From contig NZ_JAVLAT010000001.1 in assembly GCF_032190615.1 (NCBI RefSeq), forward strand, positions 1,930,501-1,994,500: a DNA stretch of 64,000 bases. The letters are read 5' to 3'. Shown here piece by piece: positions 42,329-52,116 of the stretch. A program made the position numbers and the translations under genes. Origin of the DNA: Brucella pseudogrignonensis. GTDB taxonomy: Bacteria; Pseudomonadota; Alphaproteobacteria; Rhizobiales; Rhizobiaceae. Within the stretch, counting starts at the first letter, position 1; every line of letters begins with the position of its first letter. Under the pieces are notes generated by a model. That model was not told where the DNA came from. It saw only the letters and a program-made list of their open reading frames with translations, and searched no databases.

Positions 42329-42628
42329 ATGATGAAACAGAACCCTGCTCTCAAAATTTTCGCGCTTCTGGCCGTTAGCATTGGTCTGTTGCCGGTCAGT
42401 GCCGGTGCCCTGCCAATTGCGACGCCTCAGAAATCAAACGTCTTTGTCGCTGCCGCAGCTGATTGCGCCGCAGTTGGCGAACAAGTGGCTGCCTCGCAGG
42501 GCGGTCAACTGGCTAAATCAACGCCGACAACGCAGAATGGCCGAGCCATGTGTGTGGTCGTGGTGCTTATACCAGGGCGCGATGGTGAACGTCCGCGTCG
42601 CGTTGAAGTGGCTGTACCCGCACAATAA
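42329..42628 (+). CDS. feuN: small periplasmic protein, probable FeuN
   Basis: 99-residue secreted protein. A signal peptide (about residues 1-27, IFALLAVSIGLLPVSAGA) precedes a short domain with two cysteines (AADCAAVGEQVA, AMCVVVVLIPGRDGERPRRVEV). It lies 36 bases before the FeuP-like regulator, the position of FeuN in Sinorhizobium, a small periplasmic negative regulator of FeuQ. The gene name rests on position and properties, not on alignment. RBS AAGGGAC precedes two possible ATGs. Confidence 0.65.
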   Translation: MMKQNPALKIFALLAVSIGLLPVSAGALPIATPQKSNVFVAAAADCAAVGEQVAASQGGQLAKSTPTTQNGRAMCVVVVLIPGRDGERPRRVEVAVPAQ

Positions 42629-42664
42629 GCGGCTTTGCTACGGCAATAAGCAAGGAAATATGGC

Positions 42665-43354
42665 TTGCGTATTCTGATCGTTGAAGACGATAAAGATCTC
42701 AACAGGCAGCTTTCGGATGCTATGGCGAGCGCAGGCTATGTCGTAGACAGCGCTTTCGATGGTGAAGAAGGCCATCATCTCGGCGATACCGAACCCTATG
42801 ATGCGGTGATCCTCGATATAGGTCTGCCACAGATGGACGGGATCAGTGTTGTCGAGCGCTGGCGGCGCGATGGCCGTGCAATGCCAGTTCTCATGCTGAC
42901 AGCCCGTGATCGCTGGAGCGATAAGGTTGCCGGTATCGACGCCGGTGCCGATGACTATGTGGCAAAGCCTTTTCATATTGAAGAAGTCATGGCGCGATTG
43001 CGCGCACTGATCCGGCGCGCGGCAGGCCATGCATCTTCTGAGCTCGTCTGCGGCGCACTTCATCTTGATACCAAGACGTCTAAGGCAAGCGTAGACGGCG
43101 TGGCGCTTAAACTCACGTCACATGAATATCGGCTGCTTTCTTATCTCATGCATCATATGGATGAGGTGATTTCTCGGACTGAGTTAGTTGAGCATTTGTA
43201 CGATCAGGACTTCGATCGCGATTCCAATACGATTGAAGTTTTTGTCGGTCGCCTTCGTAAGAAAATGGGCGTTGATCTGATCGAAACTGTGCGCGGCATG
43301 GGCTATCGCATCCGGTCTGATGGGCAGGGAGATGTGAAAGGGAGCGGGAACTGA
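42665..43354 (+). CDS. feuP: OmpR-family response regulator, FeuP-like
   Basis: 229-residue regulator. The receiver domain has LIVEDDKDL, the phosphoacceptor in DAVILDIGLPQMDG (about residue 51) and DDYVAKPF. The OmpR-type winged helix has LTSHEYRLLSYLMHH and EVFVGRLRKKMGVDLIETVRGMGYR. The start is TTG with AAGGA 8 bases upstream. It pairs with the next kinase. FeuP of Sinorhizobium controls cyclic glucan export in response to low osmolarity. Confidence 0.85.
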   Translation: MRILIVEDDKDLNRQLSDAMASAGYVVDSAFDGEEGHHLGDTEPYDAVILDIGLPQMDGISVVERWRRDGRAMPVLMLTARDRWSDKVAGIDAGADDYVAKPFHIEEVMARLRALIRRAAGHASSELVCGALHLDTKTSKASVDGVALKLTSHEYRLLSYLMHHMDEVISRTELVEHLYDQDFDRDSNTIEVFVGRLRKKMGVDLIETVRGMGYRIRSDGQGDVKGSGN

Positions 43355-43377
43355 AGCTTCTTCGCGTTTTTCCCCCT

Positions 43378-44739
43378 TTGCGTTCGCTGGCTATCCGCGT
43401 TGTCACGCTTTCGACGCTGTGGGTCATTATCGCACTTGTCGTCGTCGCAACACTTATCAGCACACTTTATGGCGATGCAGCGCGTAACAATTTTGAGCGC
43501 TTGCTGACGGCTCATCTGTTCAGTCTTGTGGGCGCGGTCAGTATAACGCCAGATGGCACTCTTCAAGGGCGTCCGGAACTTGGAGAGTTGCGCTATTCCA
43601 GTCCACTTTCTGGCTGGTATTGGTCAGTTGATCCCATTTCGAAAAATGTAAGCGGCAAACTGCAATCTCTATCGTCAATTGGGCGCCTCGTTCCAGAAAT
43701 CCCTGTATCGCAGGTGCCTTTCGACAGCTCTTTCATGCGCAGCTACACTCTGCCGGGGTTGAATGGCGAAGAATTATATATTGTCGAAACCGAAGTCGTT
43801 CTGGATAATGATAATCGTGTTGCGCGCTTTCGCGTGATGGGCAATCTGAGTGAAGTCATCAGTGAAATCTCAGACTTCCGGAAAAAGCTCGCTTTCTATC
43901 TTGCGATTTTTGGCCTTGGCAGTGTCTTCATCAATGCTGGCATTATTCTGTTCGGACTCCGTCCACTTGATAAGGTGCGTCAGGCACTTGCAGACATTCG
44001 CGAAGGGCGCTCAGCAAAATTAGATACATCGCTGCCGATTGAAATTGCGCCTCTTGCCAAAGAAATGAATGCGCTGATCGAAAACAATCGTCGCATTGTC
44101 GAGCGTTCCCGAACGCAGGTTGGCAATCTTGCGCATTCACTGAAAACACCGCTTTCGGTTCTTGCCAACGAAGCGCGAAGCATTGGCGGCCAACAGGGGC
44201 GCGTTATTCTTGAACAAAGCGAAGCGATGCAGGTGCAGATACAGCATTATCTGCAACGCGCGCGCATTGCAGCGCAGCGCGATAGCGTTGTATTTAGAAC
44301 GCCAGTTACGCCAGTTCTGGAGCGCATGAAGCGGGTGACGGTTAAACTCAATCCGTCTTTCACTATCAGTTTTAAGAATACGTTGCCGGGTGCAGTCTTT
44401 GCCGGTGAGAAGGAAGACCTCGAAGAGATCGTTGGCAATCTTGTTGAAAATTCAGGCAAGTGGGGGCGTAAGCGTATAAAAATTACGCTCCGAGCAGCTG
44501 TGGATGTTAAACGTCAGTTTGAGGTTCTGATTGAGGACGATGGTCCCGGACTTGCGCCAGATAATATAGAGGCGGCATTAAAGCGGGGTAATCGCGTTGA
44601 TGAAACCAAGCCCGGCACCGGGCTCGGTTTGGCAATCGTTCAGGATACTGTGCGCGAATATGGCGGAAGTTTGCATCTAGCAAAAAGCACTATGGGCGGG
44701 CTTGCAGTACGCGTTGTGTTGCCGCTGACTGAAGATTGA
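43378..44739 (+). CDS. feuQ: sensor histidine kinase, FeuQ-like
   Basis: 453-residue PhoQ-type kinase. TM1 is near residues 5-27 (VVTLSTLWVIIALVVVATLI). A periplasmic sensor of about 140 residues follows, then TM2 (YLAIFGLGSVFINAGIILFGL), HAMP, HisKA with VGNLAHSLKTPLSVL, and an ATPase with DDGPGLAPDN and GTGLGLAIVQD. The annotated TTG at 43378 may be late: a CTG at 43351, overlapping the FeuP stop with GGAG upstream, would add nine plausible residues. Confidence 0.87.
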   Translation: MRSLAIRVVTLSTLWVIIALVVVATLISTLYGDAARNNFERLLTAHLFSLVGAVSITPDGTLQGRPELGELRYSSPLSGWYWSVDPISKNVSGKLQSLSSIGRLVPEIPVSQVPFDSSFMRSYTLPGLNGEELYIVETEVVLDNDNRVARFRVMGNLSEVISEISDFRKKLAFYLAIFGLGSVFINAGIILFGLRPLDKVRQALADIREGRSAKLDTSLPIEIAPLAKEMNALIENNRRIVERSRTQVGNLAHSLKTPLSVLANEARSIGGQQGRVILEQSEAMQVQIQHYLQRARIAAQRDSVVFRTPVTPVLERMKRVTVKLNPSFTISFKNTLPGAVFAGEKEDLEEIVGNLVENSGKWGRKRIKITLRAAVDVKRQFEVLIEDDGPGLAPDNIEAALKRGNRVDETKPGTGLGLAIVQDTVREYGGSLHLAKSTMGGLAVRVVLPLTED

Positions 44740-44833
44740 GAGTTGTTTTTGCCGCAAGGCTCACTACAAGGTTAGGGTGAAAGCTGCATTTTGCGATCAT
44801 ATGCATGCTTATCTTTATGAAGGCCGGTTTATT

Positions 44834-45280
44834 ATGATGATGGTTTCCAAGTTCTCTGCTTCGCTTTTGATTGTTTCTATTGCGCTTACGCTTTCTGCCT
44901 GTGGAACATCCGGCGGTGGCAAGGGCGGTGGGCTGACATCACTCGGCGGTCTTTCTTCAAAGACAGAAACGCGTCCGGACCTTCTTGCATCGTTGGGTAA
45001 CGGTTTGCTTGGCAGTTCCGTTGGGCAATTAACTGCGGCTGATCGTAAAAAAGCGCTTGAAGCAGAATATCGTGCACTTGAATATTCACCGGCGGGCAAA
45101 GTTGTCTCTTGGAGCGGTAGCGCTTCGACATCTGGTGACGTCACTGCCGCACAGCCTTATCAGGTCGGATCGCAGAATTGCCGCCAATATACGCACAGTT
45201 TCACAATAGCTGGGGCGCCGCAAAGTGCGCGTGGTACAGCCTGCCGTAACGCCGATGGAAGCTGGACACCTCTGACATAA
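44834..45280 (+). CDS. outer-membrane lipoprotein, 17-kDa surface antigen-like
   Basis: 148-residue lipoprotein. The signal ends in a lipobox (TLSACGTSGGG, cysteine near residue 24), followed by a glycine-rich stretch. The domain reads LTAADRKKALEAEYRALEYSPAGKVVSW and ends CRQYTHSFTIAGAPQSARGTACRNADGSW, typical of the rickettsial 17-kDa antigen/RT0821 group. Three ATG codons in a row begin it; the first is at 44834. Confidence 0.82.
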   Translation: MMMVSKFSASLLIVSIALTLSACGTSGGGKGGGLTSLGGLSSKTETRPDLLASLGNGLLGSSVGQLTAADRKKALEAEYRALEYSPAGKVVSWSGSASTSGDVTAAQPYQVGSQNCRQYTHSFTIAGAPQSARGTACRNADGSWTPLT

Positions 45281-45467
45281 TTTTTTGGAAATATGTGAGT
45301 CGTTTCACTTAGATATGCGCGCCGCGCATCGCTATTATTTCCTCTATGCGCGGGCATGCTTGAAAAGCTGCATTTTACGATGATTGCTTTGCGGCGAATT
45401 GCCCTAGTCGCCCGGATTCGGCACTGTTCGAGTTGGTTTTTATGCCGACCGGGATTAAGTCTCAGCC

Positions 45468-46607
45468 ATGGAATTCTGGTTGACTGCCGCCGTGCTGACT
45501 TTTGCAGCTACAATGATTGTTTTGTTACCGCTTACTCGGAACAAGCAGGAATTTTTGCCCCCTGAAAAAAATGATCTGGAAGTTTATCGTGATCAGCTGC
45601 GTGAGGTCGAGGCCGATGCTGCACGCGGCATGATCGACGCGCCAAGTGCGGAGCAGGCGCGGATTGAAATATCCCGTCGAATTCTCAATGCTGAGAAAAG
45701 CAATTCAGACGCGATTTCGAGTTTCAAGCAGGCGCGTTCAGGGCGTATTCTTGGCTTTGTATCGGTGCTGTCAGTCCCTTTGATTGCGTGGGGTGTTTAT
45801 CCAATTTTCGGTGCTCCCGATGTGCCATCAATGCCATTGGCTGCACGCTTGGAAAACAGTCCGCAAAACAGCTCTGTTGACGAGTTGATCGCTCGCGCCG
45901 AAGCGCATCTGGCACAAAATCCAAATGATGCGCGTGGTTGGGATGTATTGGCACCAATTTATCTGCGCATTGGTCGGGGCAATGACGCAGTGAATGCTTA
46001 TCGCGCGGCGATGCGGCTTGAAGGCGAGAATTTCCCGCGAGTACTCGGCCTCGGTGAAGCGCTTATCGCTGTATCTGGTGGTCCGGTAACGGCAGAAGCG
46101 GAAGGGCTTTTCAACAAAGCATCAGCATTGAACCCGGACGATATTCGGCCGCAATATTATCTCGCGCAGGGCGATTTACAGGACGGTAATTCAGAAGGGG
46201 CTGTGAAGCGCTTGCAAAGCCTTCTCGATAAAGGTCCAGCTGATGCGCCTTGGCGCTCACAGATTGAAAAAGCGATTGCTTTTATCCATAATTCGACCAA
46301 TTCGCCATCAGTACCTGCAAAGGGGCCAAGCACTGAGGATGTCGATGCCGCTGCTTCTATGAATGCGGAAGATCGTCAGGCGATGGTTGAAGGCATGGTT
46401 CAGCGTCTCGATCAAAGCTTGCGTGAAAACGGCGCGGATCTTGAAGGCTGGAAGCGTTTGGTGCGCTCTTACATGATCCTTGATCGTCGTGATGCAGCTG
46501 TCGACGCGCTGAATCGTGGTGTTGCGGTGCTGGATAGCAAGCAGCAAGTTGAGCTAAAAAGTTTTGCCGCAGGGCTTGGTTTGGAAGCAGGGAGCGCAAC
46601 GCAATGA
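45468..46607 (+). CDS. ccmI: cytochrome c maturation protein CcmI (CycH)
   Basis: 379-residue apocytochrome chaperone. TM1 is at the start ([19 protein letters not shown]), then a cytoplasmic loop with [21 protein letters not shown]2 near 95-115 and a periplasmic tetratricopeptide domain ([30 protein letters not shown] and later repeats). It presents apocytochrome to CcmF/CcmH. First gene of the ccmIEFH operon; its stop overlaps the ccmE ATG. Confidence 0.92.
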   Translation: MEFWLTAAVLTFAATMIVLLPLTRNKQEFLPPEKNDLEVYRDQLREVEADAARGMIDAPSAEQARIEISRRILNAEKSNSDAISSFKQARSGRILGFVSVLSVPLIAWGVYPIFGAPDVPSMPLAARLENSPQNSSVDELIARAEAHLAQNPNDARGWDVLAPIYLRIGRGNDAVNAYRAAMRLEGENFPRVLGLGEALIAVSGGPVTAEAEGLFNKASALNPDDIRPQYYLAQGDLQDGNSEGAVKRLQSLLDKGPADAPWRSQIEKAIAFIHNSTNSPSVPAKGPSTEDVDAAASMNAEDRQAMVEGMVQRLDQSLRENGADLEGWKRLVRSYMILDRRDAAVDALNRGVAVLDSKQQVELKSFAAGLGLEAGSATQ

Positions 46608-47101
46608 GTGCGACCGCAGAAGGCAATGAACGCAATATAAAGCAAGCCGGAAATCTGGCCCGCAGCGTCAGCCGTAGAAAGCGTAAGCGACTGATGCTGA
46701 TTGGCGGCGCTCTGGTCGTGCTGGCGGTTGCTGTCGGTCTTATGCTCATGGCTTTCAGTCAGGATATTCGTTTCTTCCGAACGCCTGCCGATCTGACGGA
46801 ACAGGAAATTACTTCCGGCGCGCGATTCCGATTGGGTGGTCTTGTCGAAGAAGGTTCAGTTGTGCGGGAGGGTAGTGAGCTTCGTTTTACAGTCACCGAT
46901 ACAATCAAGACCGTCAAAGTCGTTTTTGAAGGCATTGTCCCTGATCTATTCAGAGAAGGACAGGGCGTTGTTGCAGAAGGTCGCTTTGAACCAGATGGTA
47001 TTTTTCGCGCGGACAGTGTCCTTGCAAAGCACGATGAAAATTATGTCCCGAAAGACCTCGCCGATAGCCTGAAAAAGAAGGGCGTTTGGGAAGGTAAATG
47101 A
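46604..47101 (+). CDS. ccmE: heme chaperone CcmE (CycJ)
   Basis: 165-residue periplasmic heme chaperone anchored by one N-terminal helix ([22 protein letters not shown]). The heme-binding histidine is H143 in [11 protein letters not shown], with the conserved tyrosine four residues on. The domain has the OB-fold pattern [12 protein letters not shown] and [16 protein letters not shown]. It receives heme from CcmC and delivers it to CcmF. Confidence 0.94.
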   Translation: MSATAEGNERNIKQAGNLARSVSRRKRKRLMLIGGALVVLAVAVGLMLMAFSQDIRFFRTPADLTEQEITSGARFRLGGLVEEGSVVREGSELRFTVTDTIKTVKVVFEGIVPDLFREGQGVVAEGRFEPDGIFRADSVLAKHDENYVPKDLADSLKKKGVWEGK

Positions 47102-47120
47102 TGGGAACTGGAAAAAGCCT

Positions 47121-49112
47121 ATGAATGTCGAGATTGGTCATTTCGCGCTGGTTCTGGCACTGGCATTGTCAGTGGTTCAGTCAATCGTGCCTGTGGTTGG
47201 TGCACAGCGCCGCGACATGCAGCTCATGGGCGTTGCAGTTCCAACAACACTTGCAGTTTTCGCGCTGATTGCTTTTTCTTTTGCAGTCCTGACTCTTGCT
47301 TATGTTGTTTCCGATTTTTCAGTGCTGAATGTCGTCGAGAACTCGCACTCGCAAAAGCCGATGCTTTATAAGATCACCGGCGTCTGGGGAAATCATGAAG
47401 GCTCAATGCTGCTTTGGGTGCTGATTCTGAGCTTCTTTAGTGCGCTTGTGGCTGCCTTTTCCGGCAATTTGCCAGAAACTCTACGCGCGAATGTGCTGGG
47501 TGTGCAGGGCTGGATCGGAACGGCATTTCTAGCGTTTATCATTTTTACCTCCAATCCCTTCACGCGCATTGTTCCCGCGCCGATCGAAGGTGGCGATCTC
47601 AATCCGATTTTGCAGGATATTGGTCTCGCGATCCATCCGCCGCTGCTCTATCTTGGCTATGTCGGTTTTTCGGTTTGCTTTTCGTTCGCTGTTGCAGCGC
47701 TCATCGAAGGACGTCTGGATGCGGCATGGGCGCGCTGGGTTCGCCCTTGGGCGCTGGTCGCATGGATGTTCCTCACAGGCGGTATCGCAATGGGTTCGTA
47801 CTGGGCCTATTACGAGCTCGGCTGGGGCGGCTGGTGGTTCTGGGATCCGGTCGAAAACGCCTCTTTCATGCCGTGGTTGGTCGGCACGGCGCTGCTGCAC
47901 TCAGCCATTGTCATGGAAAAGCGCTCAGCGCTTAAAATCTGGACAGTGCTGCTCGCGATCCTGACATTCTCGCTCTCCCTGCTTGGTACATTCCTTGTCC
48001 GTTCGGGTGTGCTGACGTCTGTTCATAGTTTTGCGACCGATCCGGGACGTGGACTATTCATTCTTGCCATTCTCGCGATTTTCATCGGTGGATCGCTGTC
48101 ACTTTTTGCGCTGCGCGTACAAAGCCTGTCATCGGGTGGGTTGTTTCAACCGATTTCGCGTGAAGGTGCGTTGGTCTTCAACAACCTGTTCCTCACTACA
48201 GCTGCCGCGACCGTGCTCATTGGCACGCTCTATCCGCTATTGCTCGAAGTGCTGACTGGCGAAAAGATTTCTGTCGGCGCGCCTTTTTTCAATATGACCT
48301 TCGGGCCGTTGATGGTTCCGCTGCTGATGGCTGTGCCTTTTGGTCCGTTGCTGGCGTGGAAACGTGGCGATCTTTACGGCGTTGCACAACGACTAATGAC
48401 GGCTTTTGCGCTGGCGCTTATTACCGTTGGTATTGTTCTTTGGCAGAGCAACTCCCATTCGGTGCTGGCTGCGATGGGTGTAGGTCTTGCCGTATGGCTG
48501 ATTGTCGGAAGCCTCACTGACCTTTGGCTCAAGGCAGGCATAGGCAAGGTTTCTGCTTTTAAAGCGTTGTCGCGGTTTAAAGGTCTTCTGCGTTCAGTCT
48601 TCGGCACAGCTCTTGCGCATATCGGTCTTGGTATCACACTACTTGGGATCGTAAGTGTAACCACTTATGGCACTGAAAATGTTCTGGTTATGCGTCCGGG
48701 TGACACAACGAAGGCAGCTGATTATTCGCTGCGTTTTGAAGGTATGCGCCCGCTAACGGGATCAAACTTCACCGAAAATCGCGGCGATTTCACGCTTTTT
48801 GATTCCTCAAATCGTGATCTCGGAATTGTCCACTCGTCAAAGCGGTTCTTCCCGGCTCGCCAGATGCCCACGACTGAATCGGGTATCAAGACGCTTTGGT
48901 TCAGTCAGGTCTATGTGGCTCTTGGCGATGAACCGGGTGATGGCTCTATCGTCGTGCGTGTATGGTGGAAGCCGCATGTGACGCTGATATGGTACGGTGC
49001 GCTGGTGATGATGATAGGTGCAATTTTCTCGCTTGCTGATCGCCGCCTGCGTGTTGGCGCGCCGTCGAAGCAGCGTAAGGCATCATCGAAAGAAGCGGGG
49101 GCGACGATATGA
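47121..49112 (+). CDS. ccmF: heme lyase subunit CcmF (CycK)
   Basis: 663-residue membrane heme lyase with about 15 hydrophobic segments. The heme-handling tryptophan-rich signature is [19 protein letters not shown], and [19 protein letters not shown] is in the N-terminal part. It attaches heme to CxxCH motifs such as those of the cytochromes at 9.8-11.2 kb. The stop overlaps the ccmH ATG. Confidence 0.96.
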   Translation: MNVEIGHFALVLALALSVVQSIVPVVGAQRRDMQLMGVAVPTTLAVFALIAFSFAVLTLAYVVSDFSVLNVVENSHSQKPMLYKITGVWGNHEGSMLLWVLILSFFSALVAAFSGNLPETLRANVLGVQGWIGTAFLAFIIFTSNPFTRIVPAPIEGGDLNPILQDIGLAIHPPLLYLGYVGFSVCFSFAVAALIEGRLDAAWARWVRPWALVAWMFLTGGIAMGSYWAYYELGWGGWWFWDPVENASFMPWLVGTALLHSAIVMEKRSALKIWTVLLAILTFSLSLLGTFLVRSGVLTSVHSFATDPGRGLFILAILAIFIGGSLSLFALRVQSLSSGGLFQPISREGALVFNNLFLTTAAATVLIGTLYPLLLEVLTGEKISVGAPFFNMTFGPLMVPLLMAVPFGPLLAWKRGDLYGVAQRLMTAFALALITVGIVLWQSNSHSVLAAMGVGLAVWLIVGSLTDLWLKAGIGKVSAFKALSRFKGLLRSVFGTALAHIGLGITLLGIVSVTTYGTENVLVMRPGDTTKAADYSLRFEGMRPLTGSNFTENRGDFTLFDSSNRDLGIVHSSKRFFPARQMPTTESGIKTLWFSQVYVALGDEPGDGSIVVRVWWKPHVTLIWYGALVMMIGAIFSLADRRLRVGAPSKQRKASSKEAGATI

Positions 49113-49585
49113 AGATCGGCAGAAAGTTCGTCACGGCTTTACTGACATTTTTTCTGGCGCTTCACATGTCCGTCGCTTTTGCGGTTAATCCCGACGAAGT
49201 CCTATCTGACCCATTGCTTGAAAAACGTGCTCGCCAAATCTCGGCGGAGCTGCGCTGCATGGTCTGCCAGAACGAATCAATCGACGATTCCAATGCCGAA
49301 CTCGCGCGTGATTTGCGAATTTTAGTGCGCGAACGTCTGACATCGGGCGATTCCGATAAGCAGGTCGTTGATTTTGTTGTCGACCGCTATGGCGAGTTTG
49401 TTCTTTTAAAGCCACGCTTCAACGCACAAACAGCGATTCTCTGGGGCTTTCCCGTGATCGTACTTCTGTTTGGCGGTATTGCTTTAATGATTGCTTTTCG
49501 TCGGCGAAATGCGGTTCCTGACGTGCAAAAGCCGTTGTCAGATCGCGAAAAATCTGAGCTTTCCCGTCTTCTCGACGATAAATAG
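49109..49585 (+). CDS. ccmH: cytochrome c maturation thioreductase CcmH (CycL)
   Basis: 158-residue protein with a signal peptide (residues 1-26), the redox motif [23 protein letters not shown] (C50 and C53) and a C-terminal membrane helix ([21 protein letters not shown]). It keeps apocytochrome cysteines reduced. Last gene of the ccm operon; degP follows 151 bases later. Confidence 0.94.
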   Translation: MKIGRKFVTALLTFFLALHMSVAFAVNPDEVLSDPLLEKRARQISAELRCMVCQNESIDDSNAELARDLRILVRERLTSGDSDKQVVDFVVDRYGEFVLLKPRFNAQTAILWGFPVIVLLFGGIALMIAFRRRNAVPDVQKPLSDREKSELSRLLDDK

Positions 49586-49736
49586 CAATCTTGCTGGGTT
49601 CCAACCTTACAAAACTTTCATTTTCCGGAAATTGAGCGGTAAGGTAGCGCTGACTATCTTAACATCATAACGGATTAACAGGGTCGGTGCCGCCCAAGAG
49701 GACCAACCCCGGATTGCTTCTTGTAAGGAGAGCCAT

Positions 49737-51281
49737 ATGTCGAAGATCATTACTTCCAAATATCGCAAGGGCGTTGCAGCAATTGCGCTGTCCGCAGCGC
49801 TTGCTGGTGCGTTTGTCGCAACCGGCCCGATGGGTGTTATGGAAAATGCGCGGGCCGATGCGGTGAGTGTGAATGCACCGCAGCAGGCTGGCTTTGCGGA
49901 CTTGGTTGAAAAAGTGCGCCCAGCAGTTGTCAGTGTTCGCGTCAAGAAAGACGTGCAGGAAGCCGATAGCCGTGGCCAGCAGATGCAGGCCCCTCCCGGT
50001 TTCGATCAGTTGCCAGATGGCCATCCGCTGAAGCGTTTCTTCCGCGATTTCGGCATGGAACCGCGTGGTGATGCACGCCCTGAAGGCCGTCGTCCGGGCA
50101 AAGGTCCGAAGGCGCGCCCCGGTCATGAACGTCCTTTCGCACAGGGTTCCGGCTTCTTCATTTCTGAAGACGGCTACGTTGTGACCAACAATCACGTCGT
50201 TTCAGACGGCGATGCCTACACTGTTGTTCTCGATGATGGCACAGAAATTGACGCCAAGTTGATAGGTACTGATCCGCGTACTGACCTTGCTGTGCTTAAA
50301 GTCGATGAGCCAAAGCAGAAGTTCACTTATGTGAAGCTCGGCGATGACAACAAGATCCGTATCGGTGACTGGGTTGTTGCTGTTGGTAATCCGTTTGGCC
50401 TTGGTGGCACTGTAACATCTGGTATCGTCTCGGCTCGTGGTCGCGATATTGGCGCTGGCGCTTATGATGACTTCATCCAGATCGATGCGGCCGTTAACAA
50501 GGGCAATTCTGGTGGCCCGACTTTCGACCAGACAGGTGAAGTGATCGGCATCAACACCGCAATCTTCTCGCCTTCCGGTGGTAGTGTCGGTATCGCTTTT
50601 GCAATCCCAGCATCGACGGCAAAGCAGGTTGTGGATCAGCTTATTAAGACTGGTTCTGTAGAGCGCGGCTGGATTGGTGTTCAGATTCAGCCTGTAACGA
50701 AAGACATTGCTGCGTCGCTCGGTTTGGCCGAAGAAAAGGGTGCAATTGTATCCTCGCCGCAGGCTGATGGACCTGCCGCAAAAGCTGGTGTTAAAGCTGG
50801 TGACGTGATCACTGCTGTCAACGGCGATCCTGTTAAGGATCCACGTGATCTTGCCCGCAAGGTTGCAAACGTTGCACCGGGCGAAAAGGCGGTTCTGACT
50901 GTCTGGCGCAATGGGAAGGCTGAAGAGATCGATATTAAGATCGCAGCAATGCCTAAGGATCAGGCGAAGGCCGGTGCTCAGCAGAATGATGGCGGCAGCG
51001 ATCAGGGCGATACACTCGACTCCTACGGTCTCACGGTCACGCCTTCTGAAGAAGGTGACGGTGTTGTCGTAACCAATGTCGATCCTGACAGCGATGCAGC
51101 AGATAGGGATATCCGTTCCGGAGACATTATCGTTTCAGTCAACAACCAGACTGTTAAAAGTGCGAAGGATATCGACAAGGCTGTGGCAGAAGCTGAAAAG
51201 TCCGGTCGTAAGGCTGTCCTCTTGCAGGTGCAGCGCGACGATCAGAGCCGCTTCGTTGCTCTGCCAATCAATCAGGAATAA
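49737..51281 (+). CDS. degP: DegP/HtrA periplasmic serine protease
   Basis: 514-residue Do-family protease and chaperone. The signal peptide ends near ENARADA (about residue 41). The triad is histidine in VTNNHVVSDG (about 153), aspartate in DPRTDLAVLKVD (about 182) and serine in NKGNSGGPTFDQ (about 258). Two PDZ domains follow, with GWIGVQIQPV starting the first. The linker near 75-125 is rich in Gly, Arg and Pro. The RBS AAGGAG is strong. A two-component pair follows, suggesting envelope-stress linkage. Confidence 0.95.
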   Translation: MSKIITSKYRKGVAAIALSAALAGAFVATGPMGVMENARADAVSVNAPQQAGFADLVEKVRPAVVSVRVKKDVQEADSRGQQMQAPPGFDQLPDGHPLKRFFRDFGMEPRGDARPEGRRPGKGPKARPGHERPFAQGSGFFISEDGYVVTNNHVVSDGDAYTVVLDDGTEIDAKLIGTDPRTDLAVLKVDEPKQKFTYVKLGDDNKIRIGDWVVAVGNPFGLGGTVTSGIVSARGRDIGAGAYDDFIQIDAAVNKGNSGGPTFDQTGEVIGINTAIFSPSGGSVGIAFAIPASTAKQVVDQLIKTGSVERGWIGVQIQPVTKDIAASLGLAEEKGAIVSSPQADGPAAKAGVKAGDVITAVNGDPVKDPRDLARKVANVAPGEKAVLTVWRNGKAEEIDIKIAAMPKDQAKAGAQQNDGGSDQGDTLDSYGLTVTPSEEGDGVVVTNVDPDSDAADRDIRSGDIIVSVNNQTVKSAKDIDKAVAEAEKSGRKAVLLQVQRDDQSRFVALPINQE

Positions 51282-51408
51282 GCCTGAGGCTTTTGATTGG
51301 TTAGCATACCGATACAAAATGGCAGGCGGATACCCGCCTGCCATTGCTTCATTTTCCCTGACAACCTATTGTTTTTACAATCGCTGTCGCTTGCTTTGGG
51401 GTAGAGCC

Positions 51409-52116
51409 ATGAAAATTCTCGTAATTGAAGATGACCGCGAAGCGGCCCGCTATCTTGAGAAGGCCTTTAGCGAGGCTGGCCATTCTGCAGACATTGCAGG
51501 TGATGGTGAAACTGGCTACGCGCTCGCGGAACATGGCAATTATGACGTTCTGGTGGTTGACCGGATGCTGCCAAAGCGCGACGGACTTTCGGTGGTTGCA
51601 GGCCTGCGTGCAAAAGGCATGGAAACCCCCGTCCTTATTCTTTCTGCCCTTGGCGAGGTGGATGACCGCGTGACGGGTCTGCGTGCTGGTGGCGATGATT
51701 ATCTGACCAAGCCTTATGCTTTCTCCGAGCTTCTGGCCCGTGTTGAAGTTTTGCAGCGTCGCTCAAGTCCGCGCGAGGCCGATACGATTTACCGTGTGGG
51801 AGATCTGGAGCTCGACCGACTTGCACACACCGCACGCAGGCAAAATGTTGATATCACACTCCAGCCACGCGAGTTTCGCTTGCTGGAATATCTGATGCGT
51901 CATGCAGGACAGGTTGTTACCCGTACGATGCTGCTTGAAAACGTCTGGGATTACCATTTCGACCCGCAGACCAATGTGATTGACGTACATATTTCTCGCT
52001 TGCGATCAAAAATTGAGAAGGGCTTTGACGGTCCACTGCTGCACACCGTGCGCGGTGCTGGCTATATGCTCAAAGCCGCAAAATCCAAAACTGCTGCAAG
52101 CGCTAAGGTCGACTGA
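51409..52116 (+). CDS. OmpR-family response regulator linked to degP
   Basis: 235-residue regulator. The receiver has LVIEDDREAARYLEKAF, the phosphoacceptor in DVLVVDRMLPKRDGLS and DDYLTKPYAFSELLARV. The winged helix has LQPREFRLLEYLMRHAGQVVTRTMLLENVWDYHFDPQTNVIDVHISRLR. The ATG at 51409 starts the canonical receiver; an ORF open upstream to 51076 only shadows degP. It overlaps the kinase gene by one base. Its regulon is not evident. Confidence 0.92.
   Translation: MKILVIEDDREAARYLEKAFSEAGHSADIAGDGETGYALAEHGNYDVLVVDRMLPKRDGLSVVAGLRAKGMETPVLILSALGEVDDRVTGLRAGGDDYLTKPYAFSELLARVEVLQRRSSPREADTIYRVGDLELDRLAHTARRQNVDITLQPREFRLLEYLMRHAGQVVTRTMLLENVWDYHFDPQTNVIDVHISRLRSKIEKGFDGPLLHTVRGAGYMLKAAKSKTAASAKVD

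Noticed and set aside
49586..49736. A heat-shock or EcfG promoter before degP
   Set aside because: I found no adequate match to GGAAC-N16/17-CGTT or to the alphaproteobacterial RpoH consensus.
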